Shown here: in pieces, positions 6,890 through 15,492 of the stretch
Numbering within the stretch: position 1 is the first letter of the stretch
How the letters are laid out: the number at the start of each line of letters is the position of its first letter
Assembly: GCA_009779915.1 (NCBI GenBank)
Contig: WRBA01000010.1
Coordinates: 34,236 to 98,235 of the forward strand
Direction of reading: 5' to 3'
Source of the DNA: Defluviitaleaceae bacterium
GTDB lineage: Bacteria; Bacillota; Clostridia; Lachnospirales; UBA5962
Length of the DNA stretch: 64,000 nt
Made by a program: the position numbers and the translations under genes
Notes under the pieces: generated by a model
What the model saw: only the letters and a program-made list of their open reading frames with translations
The model's database searches: none
What the model was told of the DNA's origin: nothing

Positions 6890-8344
6890 ATGTACATACT
6901 TGAGAACCTTGAGCCAAAGAAAGTATTTATGTTTTTTGAGGAAATAAGCCGTATTCCCCGCGGTTCGGGCAATGAGAAAGAGGCAAGCGATTATTTAGTG
7001 AAATTTGCCAAAGACAGGAATTTAGAAGTGATTCAAGATAATGTTTACAATGTTATAATTAAAAAACCGGGCACAAAAGGCTATGAAAACTCTCCCCCTG
7101 TGATCTTACAAGGGCATATTGATATTGTGTGTGAAAAAAACCAAGACACAGTTCACGATTTTGAAAAAGATCCTATTAAATTAATTATAGATGGGGATTT
7201 TATCAAAGCTGACGGCACTACTCTTGGGGCGGATAACGGCAATGCTATAGCTATTGCGATGGGTATATTGGACAGTGATGACATTCCACATCCTCCTATT
7301 GAAGCACTTTTTACTACTGAGGAAGAGACAGGGCTTGGAGGCGCAAAGGTGCTGGATGCCTCTCTACTTAGTGCTAAGCGGCTTATAAACTTAGATGTGG
7401 GACCTGAGGGGCAGTTTTATGCAGGCTGTGCCGGAGGTATGAGGACAAAAATAAGTATCTCTATTGAATTTGAAAAGCCTAAAGAGGGATATAAAGCCTT
7501 TGACCTTAAAATAAGGGATTTAAAAGGCGGTCATTCCGGCGCGCTTATTCATATGGAGCTTGGAAATTCCAATAAGCTCCTGGGCAGGGCACTTGATTTT
7601 ATTAGCTCGAAGCTTAGCCTAAGCTTATCCTATGTTTCAGGAGGTGCTAAGGAAAATGCTATCCCTCGTGAAGCTGACGCGGTTATTTCTGTTAAAGAAA
7701 ACGAGATTGAACACCTTAAAAACCTTGTAAAAGAATTTGATGCTATCTTAAAAAGCGAATTTAGAACATCAGATCCTGATGTGAACTTAATTTTGAATGA
7801 TACTAAAATGCCTGAAAAAGTGTTTTCCCAAAAGACAACTGAAGCTGTCCTCAAAGCATATCTACTTATCCCCAGCGGCATGATAGCAAGAAGTCTTGAC
7901 ATAGAAGGGCTGACGGAAACATCGACCAACATGGGTGTAGTTATAACTGATGATGATGAGGTAGTATTCTCAAATGCCACAAGAAGCTCTGTTAGTACAC
8001 GCAAGAAACTTATAGCGCGGCAAATGGAAGCTTTGGCGTCTCTTTTAGGCGCGTCCATAGAAATTGGCAGCGAATATCCGGCTTGGGAATTTAATGCAGA
8101 CTCTTATATTAGAGATATTGCCGTAAAAACCTATGAAGATATGTTTGGTAAAAAGGCTGTTATAACAGCAACACACGGCGGGCTTGAATGCGGCATATTT
8201 GCTGAAAAAATGCCAGGTGTTGACATTATAGCTCTAGGACCAACTGCTTACGGCGCACATACGCCCCAGGAAAGGCTTTCTATTTCTTCATTTGCAAGAA
8301 CTTGGGAGTTTGTGAAAAAGCTTCTTGAGAATTTGAAGGATTAG
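6890..8344 (+). CDS. pepD: Beta-Ala-His/Xaa-His dipeptidase PepD (peptidase M20C)
   Basis: This 484-residue cytosolic dipeptidase starts with LEPKKVFMFFEEISRIPRGS, the typical PepD opening. Zinc-site motifs appear as LQGHIDIVCEKN, LGADNGNAIAIAM and TTEEETGLGGA. The C-terminal catalytic part includes THGGLECGIFAEKMPG. It releases amino acids from a broad set of dipeptides, consistent with an amino-acid-fermenting organism. It has a good AGGAGG site and appears monocistronic. Confidence 0.95.
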   Translation: MYILENLEPKKVFMFFEEISRIPRGSGNEKEASDYLVKFAKDRNLEVIQDNVYNVIIKKPGTKGYENSPPVILQGHIDIVCEKNQDTVHDFEKDPIKLIIDGDFIKADGTTLGADNGNAIAIAMGILDSDDIPHPPIEALFTTEEETGLGGAKVLDASLLSAKRLINLDVGPEGQFYAGCAGGMRTKISISIEFEKPKEGYKAFDLKIRDLKGGHSGALIHMELGNSNKLLGRALDFISSKLSLSLSYVSGGAKENAIPREADAVISVKENEIEHLKNLVKEFDAILKSEFRTSDPDVNLILNDTKMPEKVFSQKTTEAVLKAYLLIPSGMIARSLDIEGLTETSTNMGVVITDDDEVVFSNATRSSVSTRKKLIARQMEALASLLGASIEIGSEYPAWEFNADSYIRDIAVKTYEDMFGKKAVITATHGGLECGIFAEKMPGVDIIALGPTAYGAHTPQERLSISSFARTWEFVKKLLENLKD

Positions 8345-8362
8345 ACCGATTCATGGAAACCC

Positions 8363-8391
8363 TTGCAATTAAGTGGGTAAATAATTATAAT
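8363..8391 (+). promoter_or_regulatory. Probable promoter of the rel-dtd unit
   Basis: TTGCAA (8363-8368) and TATAAT (8386-8391) are 17 bp apart, about 50 bp upstream of the rel start codon. A strong AAAGGAGGGGG ribosome site follows. Confidence 0.65.
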
Positions 8392-8443
8392 TATAAGTAA
8401 AAGGACAAGTTTAATGCCAGTTTAAAGAAAGGAGGGGGATATT

Positions 8444-10825
8444 ATGACGGTTTCTGAAATTTTTGATGATTTAATGGAAAAAATCAAAATTAATAATCCG
8501 GATAGAGATTTATCGGATGTGACGAAAGCTTATGAAATGGCTTTAAATTCCCACGGGGAGCAACTTCGTAAATCTGGTGAACCTTATATTATCCACCCCC
8601 TGTCTGTGGCTGTAATACTTGCCGAGCTTGGTCTTGACATTGAAACTATTATAGGCGGCATACTTCACGATGTTATAGAGGATACGGAGTTTAAATACGA
8701 AGATTTGGTACATGAGTTTTCGCAATCTGTGGCGGATCTTGTGGATGGAGTGACAAAACTCGACAAAATCGAACTTCAAAAAGCCCTTGATGAGCAAGAA
8801 AGGGAAATTCTTACAGCTCAAATGGAAGAGACTCAGGAGCGGCGCATACGTGAAAAAAAGCTAAAATATGAAGAAGAACGCGAAAAAGAACGTGAAAAAG
8901 AAGAAGCACTGCTGCGGGAGCGATTGTCGAGAAATGATGAAATGCAAGCCGAAAATTATCGAAAAATGTTTATCGCAATGTCGAAAGATATTAGGGTTTT
9001 AGTTATTAAAATTGCGGATAGGCTGCATAATTTGCGGACTCTTAAATACATGGCTCTCGATAAGCAAAAGAAAATAGCCAAAGAAACATTGGATATATAT
9101 GCGCCGCTGGCTCATAGGCTTGGTATGGCAAAAATTCGCTATGAAATAGAGGATATTGCGTTTAGGTATTACGACTCTGATGCTTACCACGACCTTGTGG
9201 GGCGAATAAGCCGCAAGCAAAGAGAGCGGGAAGATTATGTAAGGCGGATTGTAGAAAATATTGAGGTCAGAGTAAGGGAGGAAGGTATTAAAGCCCTTGT
9301 TGAAGGAAGACCGAAGCAGCATTTTAGTATTTACAAAAAAATGATGAGAAAAAGTATAACCCTTGATCAAATATATGATCTTTACGCAATAAGGGCTATT
9401 GTTGATACAGTTGCGGATTGTTATGGAGTACTGGGCATAGTTCATGATATGTATACGCCGATACAGGGCAGGTTTAAAGACTATATTTCCATGCCGAAGG
9501 CTAATAAATACCAATCTCTTCATACAACTCTTATGGGTCATGAAGGAGAGCCTTTTGAGCTTCAAATACGTACATGGGATATGCATAAAACGGCTGAATA
9601 TGGCATCGCTGCACATTGGAAATATAAGGAGAATAAAGACAGTAAGAATACAGAAGGAAATGATAGCGATACAAGCTGGCTTTCACAAATATTGGAGTGG
9701 CAGAGAGAGCTGTCGGACAATAAAGAATATCTCTCGGAACTAAAGACGGAGCTTAGTATTTTCCAAGAGCATATATATTGCTTTACACCTAGAGGTGAGG
9801 TTGTAAGCCTTGCCGCAGGTTCTACTCCTATTGACTTTGCATATGCCATTCACTCTGCCGTAGGCAATACTATGATAGGGGCTAGAGTTAACGGCAATAT
9901 TGCCTCTTTTGACCAAAAGCTGGAGTCAAGTGACAGGGTGGAAATTGTAACCAGCCGCAATTCAACAGGACCTAAGCATGAATGGCTTAGTATAGTTAAA
10001 AGCAGCACAGCAAGAAGTAAGATTAATCAATGGTTTAAAAATCAAAATAAAGAAGAAAATATTAATAAAGGCAAGGAGCTATTAGAAAGCGAAGCAAGGC
10101 GCAAAGATTTTGAATTTAGTGATCTTCTTACAGATATGCGCCAAGATATAGTACTTAGGAAATATAATTATAATACAATAGAGCAGTTATATGCCTCAGT
10201 AGGGCATGGCGGTATTAAGGAAGGTCAGATAATAAACCGTCTTGTTGATGAGCATAACAGGGATGTTGAGCGTCAGCGACGTGTAGAGCTTCAGATAAGG
10301 GCCCTTGATGAAACGGTAATCTCTGAGGTAATGCAAATTGATGAGAGCGAAGCAAAGCGAAAAAATCAATCAAGCGGTGTAGTTATCCAAGGAGTAGGGG
10401 ATTTAGCTGTTCGATTCTCCAAATGCTGCAGCCCTGTGCCGGGAGATGAGATTGTGGGGTTTACAACTCGCGGCCGCGGTGTTTCTGTTCATAGGACGGA
10501 TTGCGCTAATATTGTGAATCTTCCGGTTGATGAGCGGAGCAGGCTTTTAGAAGCTTCGTGGAATATACCTAAAAGTGCCCAAAACACCAGTTATAGAGCT
10601 GATTTGAATATTATATGTGAAGATAGAGCAGGCTTGATTTTAGATATATCGAAAATATTTTCTGACGATAAGGTGCCGGTAAAAAATTTGAATGCCAGAA
10701 GTCAGGATAATGAAGCGATTTTTAATGTGACTATAGAAGTGACCTCAAGGGATCAATTAGATAAGGTTTGCAAGAAAATACTTGCCGTGCAAGGTGTAGC
10801 AGAGATAAAGCGGATGACAATGTAG
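8444..10825 (+). CDS. rel: Bifunctional (p)ppGpp synthetase/hydrolase Rel
   Basis: This 793-residue stringent-response enzyme has an HD hydrolase domain (HP at 51-52, HDVIEDT at 75-81), a synthetase domain (GRPKQHFSIYKKM, RFKDYISMPKANKYQSLHTT), a TGS domain (IYCFTPRGEVVSLAAGSTP), a Cys-containing region (FSKCCSPVPGDEI) and a C-terminal ACT domain. It makes and degrades pppGpp on uncharged-tRNA stress. Between the GVTKL helix and AENYRKMF of the HD domain there is an extra, extremely charged Glu/Arg/Lys helix of about 55 residues (about 111-166), which most Rel proteins replace by some 15 residues. dtd follows at 11 bp. Confidence 0.95.
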   Translation: MTVSEIFDDLMEKIKINNPDRDLSDVTKAYEMALNSHGEQLRKSGEPYIIHPLSVAVILAELGLDIETIIGGILHDVIEDTEFKYEDLVHEFSQSVADLVDGVTKLDKIELQKALDEQEREILTAQMEETQERRIREKKLKYEEEREKEREKEEALLRERLSRNDEMQAENYRKMFIAMSKDIRVLVIKIADRLHNLRTLKYMALDKQKKIAKETLDIYAPLAHRLGMAKIRYEIEDIAFRYYDSDAYHDLVGRISRKQREREDYVRRIVENIEVRVREEGIKALVEGRPKQHFSIYKKMMRKSITLDQIYDLYAIRAIVDTVADCYGVLGIVHDMYTPIQGRFKDYISMPKANKYQSLHTTLMGHEGEPFELQIRTWDMHKTAEYGIAAHWKYKENKDSKNTEGNDSDTSWLSQILEWQRELSDNKEYLSELKTELSIFQEHIYCFTPRGEVVSLAAGSTPIDFAYAIHSAVGNTMIGARVNGNIASFDQKLESSDRVEIVTSRNSTGPKHEWLSIVKSSTARSKINQWFKNQNKEENINKGKELLESEARRKDFEFSDLLTDMRQDIVLRKYNYNTIEQLYASVGHGGIKEGQIINRLVDEHNRDVERQRRVELQIRALDETVISEVMQIDESEAKRKNQSSGVVIQGVGDLAVRFSKCCSPVPGDEIVGFTTRGRGVSVHRTDCANIVNLPVDERSRLLEASWNIPKSAQNTSYRADLNIICEDRAGLILDISKIFSDDKVPVKNLNARSQDNEAIFNVTIEVTSRDQLDKVCKKILAVQGVAEIKRMTM

Positions 10826-10836
10826 GAGAGATTTTT

Positions 10837-11289
10837 ATGAGATGTATAATACAGCGGGTTAGCCGCGCTAAAGTGAGTGTGGATAACAAAGTGATAGGGG
10901 AAATAGAGAAAGGGATAATGGTTTTAGTTGGCGTTGCCGAGTCGGATGACGAAAAAACTTTCGATTATATGGCGGGGAAGCTTATACATTTAAGGATATT
11001 CCCTGATGAAAATGATAAGATGAATCTATCCACAGAGGATATAGGGGGCGGTATACTTCTTGTGCCTAATTTCACATTGTACGGTGATGCCCATAAGGGC
11101 AGGCGGCCTTCTTATATAGCAGGAGCACCTCCTAATATAGCGGCGGATATATTTGGTAGTTTTGTTGAATATGTAAAAAATCAATTTGATGGCAAAGTTG
11201 ATTGCGGTGAATTTGGTGCTCATATGGATGTTGAGCTTATTAACGACGGACCGGTTACGATTTTATTGGATTCGGACAAGACCTTTTAG
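10837..11289 (+). CDS. dtd: D-aminoacyl-tRNA deacylase
   Basis: This 150-residue protein opens MRCIIQRVSRAKVSVD and contains LVGVAESD, LVPNFTLYGDAHKGRRPSY and the Gly-cisPro motif in INDGPVTILLDS. It hydrolyses D-aminoacyl-tRNAs, acting after translation-error checkpoints. The motif usually read as SQFTLY is PNFTLY here, so the Gln is Asn. The ATG at 10837 follows AGGAGAG; an in-frame upstream start inside rel is rejected. The TAG stop codon spans the junction with the MITE at 11289, so the element insertion appears to have fixed the C-terminus. Pairing with rel is common in Firmicutes. Confidence 0.94.
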   Translation: MRCIIQRVSRAKVSVDNKVIGEIEKGIMVLVGVAESDDEKTFDYMAGKLIHLRIFPDENDKMNLSTEDIGGGILLVPNFTLYGDAHKGRRPSYIAGAPPNIAADIFGSFVEYVKNQFDGKVDCGEFGAHMDVELINDGPVTILLDSDKTF

Positions 11290-11572
11290 AGCCTGTTTAG
11301 TATCTCGCTTTCAGAGGGCTTTTGAGGAAATTTTTGTCAGGTGCGGAAACACCGACCCGCGGGAACCCATTAAAGCCTGCTTTAATGGGCTGGTCGGACG
11401 CTTTGCGTCCTGCTCGCCCAAGCATCCCGGGTAGCAGGCGACACATAATCGAAGATATTACGTAAAGCCACCCCAAAAAGCTTCGCTTTTCAGGGACCCC
11501 GTCGGAGGTGTTGACAAAGCATGGCGGAAAATTTACCAAAAGCACATCGGAATGGAGATACTAAACAGGCTC
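11289..11572. mobile_element. MITE-like element, copy 2 (complete, 284 bp)
   Basis: Perfect 18-bp terminal inverted repeats, GAGCCTGTTTAGTATCTC (11289-11306) and GAGATACTAAACAGGCTC (11555-11572), are flanked by a TTA duplication (11286-11288 and 11573-11575). The interior has nested hairpins: CCCATTAAAGCCTGCTTTAATGGG-like at about 11367, GGACGCTTTGCGTCC at about 11397, and AAAAGCTTCGCTTTT at about 11477. There is no transposase. TNA target duplications are known from some IS5-family groups, which may have supplied the transposase. The left end forms the dtd stop and the right end carries the first possible start of the next gene. Confidence 0.85.
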
Positions 11573-11593
11573 TTAGAAAGCAGGGATTATTTG

Positions 11594-12136
11594 ATGGAAA
11601 ATAGGGTTGAGGTACTTAGAACTTATATTGATAAGCTTATAGAAAACAAAGAGAAGGGCAAATATTGGTGTTTGGCAAGGCATATGTATGCTGTGTCCCA
11701 ATTTGCGGCAATGCTTGCAATAAAACGTGGGCTAAACCCTGAAATTGCGATAATGACAGGGCTTTTACATGATATATATACATTACTTACCGACAACCAT
11801 GACGACCATGCGAATTTAGGCGCAATCAAAGCAAAAGAGATACTGACAGAGCTTAAAATCACCACTCCTGAAGAAACGTCTATGATATGCAATGCCATTA
11901 AAAATCATAGTTCAAAAGGTACTGCACATTCAGGGTACAGCCAAACCCTTAAAGATGCGGATGTGCTTAGTCATTATTTTCATAACCCTTCTTTGGGGCT
12001 GGAAACTATTGGTAAGCAAAATTACGAAATTGAAAAGATGATACTTACAAAGCTCTTTGACGAGCTTGAATTAAATAGGGATGAGTATTTACCTGTAGAT
12101 AGATTCAAATCAATTGTAAAGAATTGTGAAAACTAA
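11594..12136 (+). CDS. HD-domain phosphohydrolase family protein
   Basis: This protein of about 180 residues has an HD metal site: RHMYAVSQFAAML, then LLHDIYTLL, then a downstream KNHSS histidine and LKDADVLSHY. Such proteins hydrolyse nucleotides or cyclic dinucleotides; the substrate is unknown. The frame is open back to an ATG at 11552 inside the MITE terminus (MEILNRLLES), but that ATG has no ribosome site. The ATG at 11594 follows CAGGGAT and is preferred. The insertion may have removed the original 5' end. It is followed at 12 bp by the metallo-hydrolase gene. Confidence 0.75.
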   Translation: MENRVEVLRTYIDKLIENKEKGKYWCLARHMYAVSQFAAMLAIKRGLNPEIAIMTGLLHDIYTLLTDNHDDHANLGAIKAKEILTELKITTPEETSMICNAIKNHSSKGTAHSGYSQTLKDADVLSHYFHNPSLGLETIGKQNYEIEKMILTKLFDELELNRDEYLPVDRFKSIVKNCEN

Positions 12137-12148
12137 GGAGGAAAAACA

Positions 12149-12784
12149 TTGAAAGTACTGCATATGCCGGTAGCACCTTATTACACCAACTCATATATTT
12201 ATTACGACGAAAACACCTTAGAAGCTGCCGTTATAGACCCGGGCGGCTCTGCTGATAAGCTTATGGACACAGCAAAGGAAAATGGGCTTACGATCAAATA
12301 TATTCTCCTTACTCACGGGCATTTTGATCATATTGCAGGGGCTAATGAACTTAAGGTTTTAAGCGGGGCGCAGGTTATTGCTTTTGAAGATGAGGATGAG
12401 CTTTTAAAAAGTGCTGATATGAACCTTTCGCTAATTGGAATGGGGAAGGGCGTGATTATAAACTCTGACAAACTCCTTAAAGAGGGAGATTTTGTTGATG
12501 TTGGCAATGGTAAGCTTGCCCTTATCCACACTCCGGGGCATACCGCCGGAGGGGTATGTTATTATGATGAGGAAAACGGCATATTATTCTCCGGTGACAC
12601 TTTATTTAAAGGTACAACTGGTCGTTATGACCTTCCAACCAGCGATGGAGCGGCTCTTTTTGCAAGTATAAAAAAGAAGCTTTTTACCTTACCTGATGAT
12701 GTTAAGGTGCTGCCCGGTCATGAGGCAAGCACTACTATAGGCTTTGAGAAAGCTAATAACAGAGTGGCTGCTGATGGACTATAA
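12149..12784 (+). CDS. MBL-fold metallo-hydrolase (glyoxalase II-like, YcbL type)
   Basis: This 211-residue metallo-beta-lactamase-fold enzyme has the metal motif THGHFDH (His56, His58, Asp60, His61), then HTPGHTAGG, SGDTLFKGT and LPGHEAST. These short glyoxalase-II-like hydrolases probably cleave thioesters. It starts with TTG after AAGGAGG. Its stop overlaps the hemZ start, so the two are translationally coupled, an arrangement common in Clostridia. Confidence 0.88.
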   Translation: MKVLHMPVAPYYTNSYIYYDENTLEAAVIDPGGSADKLMDTAKENGLTIKYILLTHGHFDHIAGANELKVLSGAQVIAFEDEDELLKSADMNLSLIGMGKGVIINSDKLLKEGDFVDVGNGKLALIHTPGHTAGGVCYYDEENGILFSGDTLFKGTTGRYDLPTSDGAALFASIKKKLFTLPDDVKVLPGHEASTTIGFEKANNRVAADGL

Positions 12785-14231
12785 AATCATTGGGCATGGT
12801 CACACAGCCGCGGTAGTTGACATGATTCAGGTCTTTTTCCCTAATGAGAAATATAAGGCACTTGAAGACAATGAAGTATCCCTAAGATTCATAGAGTCGC
12901 GTTATGAAAATGGGCTGATTTCGGCTCGTTTTTTTGTAGATTCGAAGGTAGTTGGGGACGCGGTGTTACTTTGCCATGCTGCTGATAATGCCTATAAGAT
13001 TAAGCATAGTATTTACGAGGTTTTTAAAGGTGAGTATAAGCCTCCTTGGGGGATACTTACAGGTATTCGACCGGCGAAAATAGTTTCCGGTATGTTAAAT
13101 GAAAGTTTGGATGATGAGCAAATTATTTCTCATATGAGTGAGGCATTTTTAGTTTCAGCGGACAAAGTCAGGCTATGTATTGAAGTGGCAAAGGCGGAAA
13201 AAAGTATACTTGAAAGAAGTCCTGAACCTGATAATAGCTATAGTTTATATATAGGTATCCCCTTCTGCCCGTCAAGATGTTTATATTGCTCTTTTACTTC
13301 ATACCCTGTAATAAAATACGCACACCTTATGAGCGGTTATGTTGAGACACTTAAAAAAGAGCTGGATTATGTAGCAGGGCTTTTTAGTGATAAAGCTCTT
13401 GAGACTATCTATATCGGTGGGGGAACCCCTACAAGCCTTGATGATAAAAGCTTTACGGAGCTTCTTTCATATATTGAAAAAAGATTTGATTTGTCAAATC
13501 TTAGAGAATACACTGTAGAGGCCGGCCGAGCGGACACTATTACTAGTGAAAAATTAGACATTATGCGACAATTTAACATAAGCCGGATTTCCATAAACCC
13601 TCAATCCATAAATGATAAAACCCTTGTAAAAATCGGGCGAAATCATACATGGGCGGAGTTTATGGAAGCGTATGACTTGGCTAGGGCTAAAGACTTTAAC
13701 CATATAAATATTGATCTTATACTGGGATTGCCTGATGAAAATGAAATTGATGTGGAGAATACCTTTAAAGTTGTAACAACCCTTGCCCCGGATGAAATTA
13801 CTGTTCATACTCTTGCCTTAAAGAGGGCTTCCAGGCTTAAGGAAGAACTTTCCGAAAATGCACTTGCCCAAAAGGCGCAAATGGAAAAATTCCTAAGCTT
13901 ATCCAAATATTATATGGACAATTTTTCTTATAAGCCTTATTATATGTACAGGCAAAAAAATACCCTGGGGAACTTTGAAAATATAGGTTATAGAAAATTT
14001 GAATTTGGCTGTATTTACAATGTAAAAATTATGGAGGAGTGCCAAAATATTGCAGCTGTAGGCGCAGGGGCCGTATCTAAATTTGTAAATAGGGAAACAA
14101 ACCGCATAGAGCGCGCCTTTGCGGTTAAAAATGTGGATGAATATATTGGTAGAATAGATGAGATGATTAAGAGAAAGGCTGCGGCGTATTATAAAGCCGC
14201 AGAGGAGGTTGAAAATTATGCTGACAACTAA
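12774..14231 (+). CDS. hemZ: Coproporphyrinogen dehydrogenase HemZ-like radical SAM protein
   Basis: This 485-residue protein has a radical-SAM CxxxCxxC cluster (Cys165, Cys169, Cys172 in FCPSRCLYCSF), the GGGTPTSL motif and a HemN-like C-terminal half (LGLPDENEI ... YRQKNTLGNFENIGY). HemZ/HemN family members oxidise coproporphyrinogen anaerobically, but many clostridial members have uncertain substrates. The ATG at 12774 overlaps the upstream stop and is preferred over 12744. It overlaps the start of hisS. The N-terminal 150 residues lack a known domain, as usual for HemZ. Confidence 0.85.
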   Translation: MDYKIIGHGHTAAVVDMIQVFFPNEKYKALEDNEVSLRFIESRYENGLISARFFVDSKVVGDAVLLCHAADNAYKIKHSIYEVFKGEYKPPWGILTGIRPAKIVSGMLNESLDDEQIISHMSEAFLVSADKVRLCIEVAKAEKSILERSPEPDNSYSLYIGIPFCPSRCLYCSFTSYPVIKYAHLMSGYVETLKKELDYVAGLFSDKALETIYIGGGTPTSLDDKSFTELLSYIEKRFDLSNLREYTVEAGRADTITSEKLDIMRQFNISRISINPQSINDKTLVKIGRNHTWAEFMEAYDLARAKDFNHINIDLILGLPDENEIDVENTFKVVTTLAPDEITVHTLALKRASRLKEELSENALAQKAQMEKFLSLSKYYMDNFSYKPYYMYRQKNTLGNFENIGYRKFEFGCIYNVKIMEECQNIAAVGAGAVSKFVNRETNRIERAFAVKNVDEYIGRIDEMIKRKAAAYYKAAEEVENYADN

Positions 14232-15477
14232 ACCTAAAGGCACATTAGATGTATATGGAGTGGACAGCTACCATTGGCATTGGATGGAGGAGAAAATTAG
14301 GGGAATAAGCGAGCTTTACGGTGCTACGGAAATACGTACACCGACTTTTGAACATACGGAGCTTTTTGCCAAAAACGTTGGCGAGACAACGGATATAGTC
14401 AATAAGGAAATGTATACATTTCTTGACAGAGGCGGCAGGAGTCTTTCTTTGCGCCCTGAAGGCACTGCAGGAGCAATCCGTTGTTTTGTGGAAGATAAGC
14501 TTTACGCAGGGGTACTTCCTGCTAAATTTTATTATATGATGAGCGTTTTTAGAGGGGAAAAGCCTCAAAAAGGAAGATATCGTGAGCATCATCAATTTGG
14601 GGTGGAGTTTATTGGTCCTTATGAGCCTGAAAATGATGTGGAAGTTATTTCTATTGCCAAGGATGTGCTGGATGCTATTGGTGCAAAAGCTACATTGCAT
14701 ATTAATTCTATAGGGGAAGCAGAGGCACGGGAGCAATATCATAATGTGTTAAAAAGCTATATTGGCGGCAATTTAGAGCATATGTGCGAGGATTGCAAAA
14801 GCAGGGTAGATAGAAACCCTCTTAGAGCACTTGACTGTAAAGTGGAGAAGTGTAAAAAGATAATGGAAGATGCGCCAAGCATACAAGAGTCATTAAATGA
14901 AGCGGATAAAGAGCATTTTGAGGGGGTTTTAAAGCTCTTGGACACTCTTAATATAGCTTATGTGGTAAATCCAAGGATTGTGCGAGGGCTTGACTATTAT
15001 ACCCGCACTGTGTTCGAATTTATAGATGAGGAATCATTAGGCGCCCAAAGTACCCTTTGCGGCGGTGGGCGTTATGACAATGTAGTTGAGACCACGGGAG
15101 GGCCTAAAACCGGTTCTGTAGGCTTTGGTATGGGTATGGAGCGGCTTTTAATGAGTGCTAAGGCAAACGGTAAAGTATCTGATGATTTAGTGCCAAGGCG
15201 GCAGGTGTTCATAGGTTATATTGGCGATAAAGGCAGGTTTTTAAGCCAAAAACTGGTGTATGAGCTGCGAAAATGCGGGGTGCGTGCCGACAGTGATACC
15301 ATGGGCCGAGGTTTAAAGGCCCAGCTTAAATATGCAGATAGAATAAACGCCAAATATAGCCTCGTACTTGGCGATGATGAAATAGAAAAAGGTGTAGTCC
15401 AAATAAAAGATATGGACTCAGGTGACAAATACGATGTAAAAATAGATGAACTTGAAAGTTTTTTTAAGACTGTTTAA
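14218..15477 (+). CDS. hisS: Histidyl-tRNA synthetase
   Basis: This 419-residue class II synthetase begins MLTTKPKGTLDVYG. Motif 2 lies in LRPEGTAGAIRC and FRGEKPQKGRYREHHQFGVE. The histidine-specific motif is RGLDYYTRTVFEF, motif 3 lies in GFGMGMERLL, and a C-terminal anticodon-binding domain follows. The ATG at 14218 is preceded by GAGGAGG within the hemZ tail. aspS follows at 15 bp, the usual hisS-aspS pair. No T-box leader is visible. Confidence 0.96.
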   Translation: MLTTKPKGTLDVYGVDSYHWHWMEEKIRGISELYGATEIRTPTFEHTELFAKNVGETTDIVNKEMYTFLDRGGRSLSLRPEGTAGAIRCFVEDKLYAGVLPAKFYYMMSVFRGEKPQKGRYREHHQFGVEFIGPYEPENDVEVISIAKDVLDAIGAKATLHINSIGEAEAREQYHNVLKSYIGGNLEHMCEDCKSRVDRNPLRALDCKVEKCKKIMEDAPSIQESLNEADKEHFEGVLKLLDTLNIAYVVNPRIVRGLDYYTRTVFEFIDEESLGAQSTLCGGGRYDNVVETTGGPKTGSVGFGMGMERLLMSAKANGKVSDDLVPRRQVFIGYIGDKGRFLSQKLVYELRKCGVRADSDTMGRGLKAQLKYADRINAKYSLVLGDDEIEKGVVQIKDMDSGDKYDVKIDELESFFKTV

Positions 15478-15492
15478 ATAAGGAGAGATAGT

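Noticed and set aside
11552..11593. ATG at 11552 as the true start of the HD-domain gene
   Set aside because: It lies in the MITE terminus with no ribosome site. The ATG at 11594 has one, although use of 11552 cannot be fully excluded.
14150..15492. T-box leader before hisS, aspS or glnS
   Set aside because: No T-box sequence (TGGNACC-like with terminator) is present upstream; hisS starts inside the hemZ tail.
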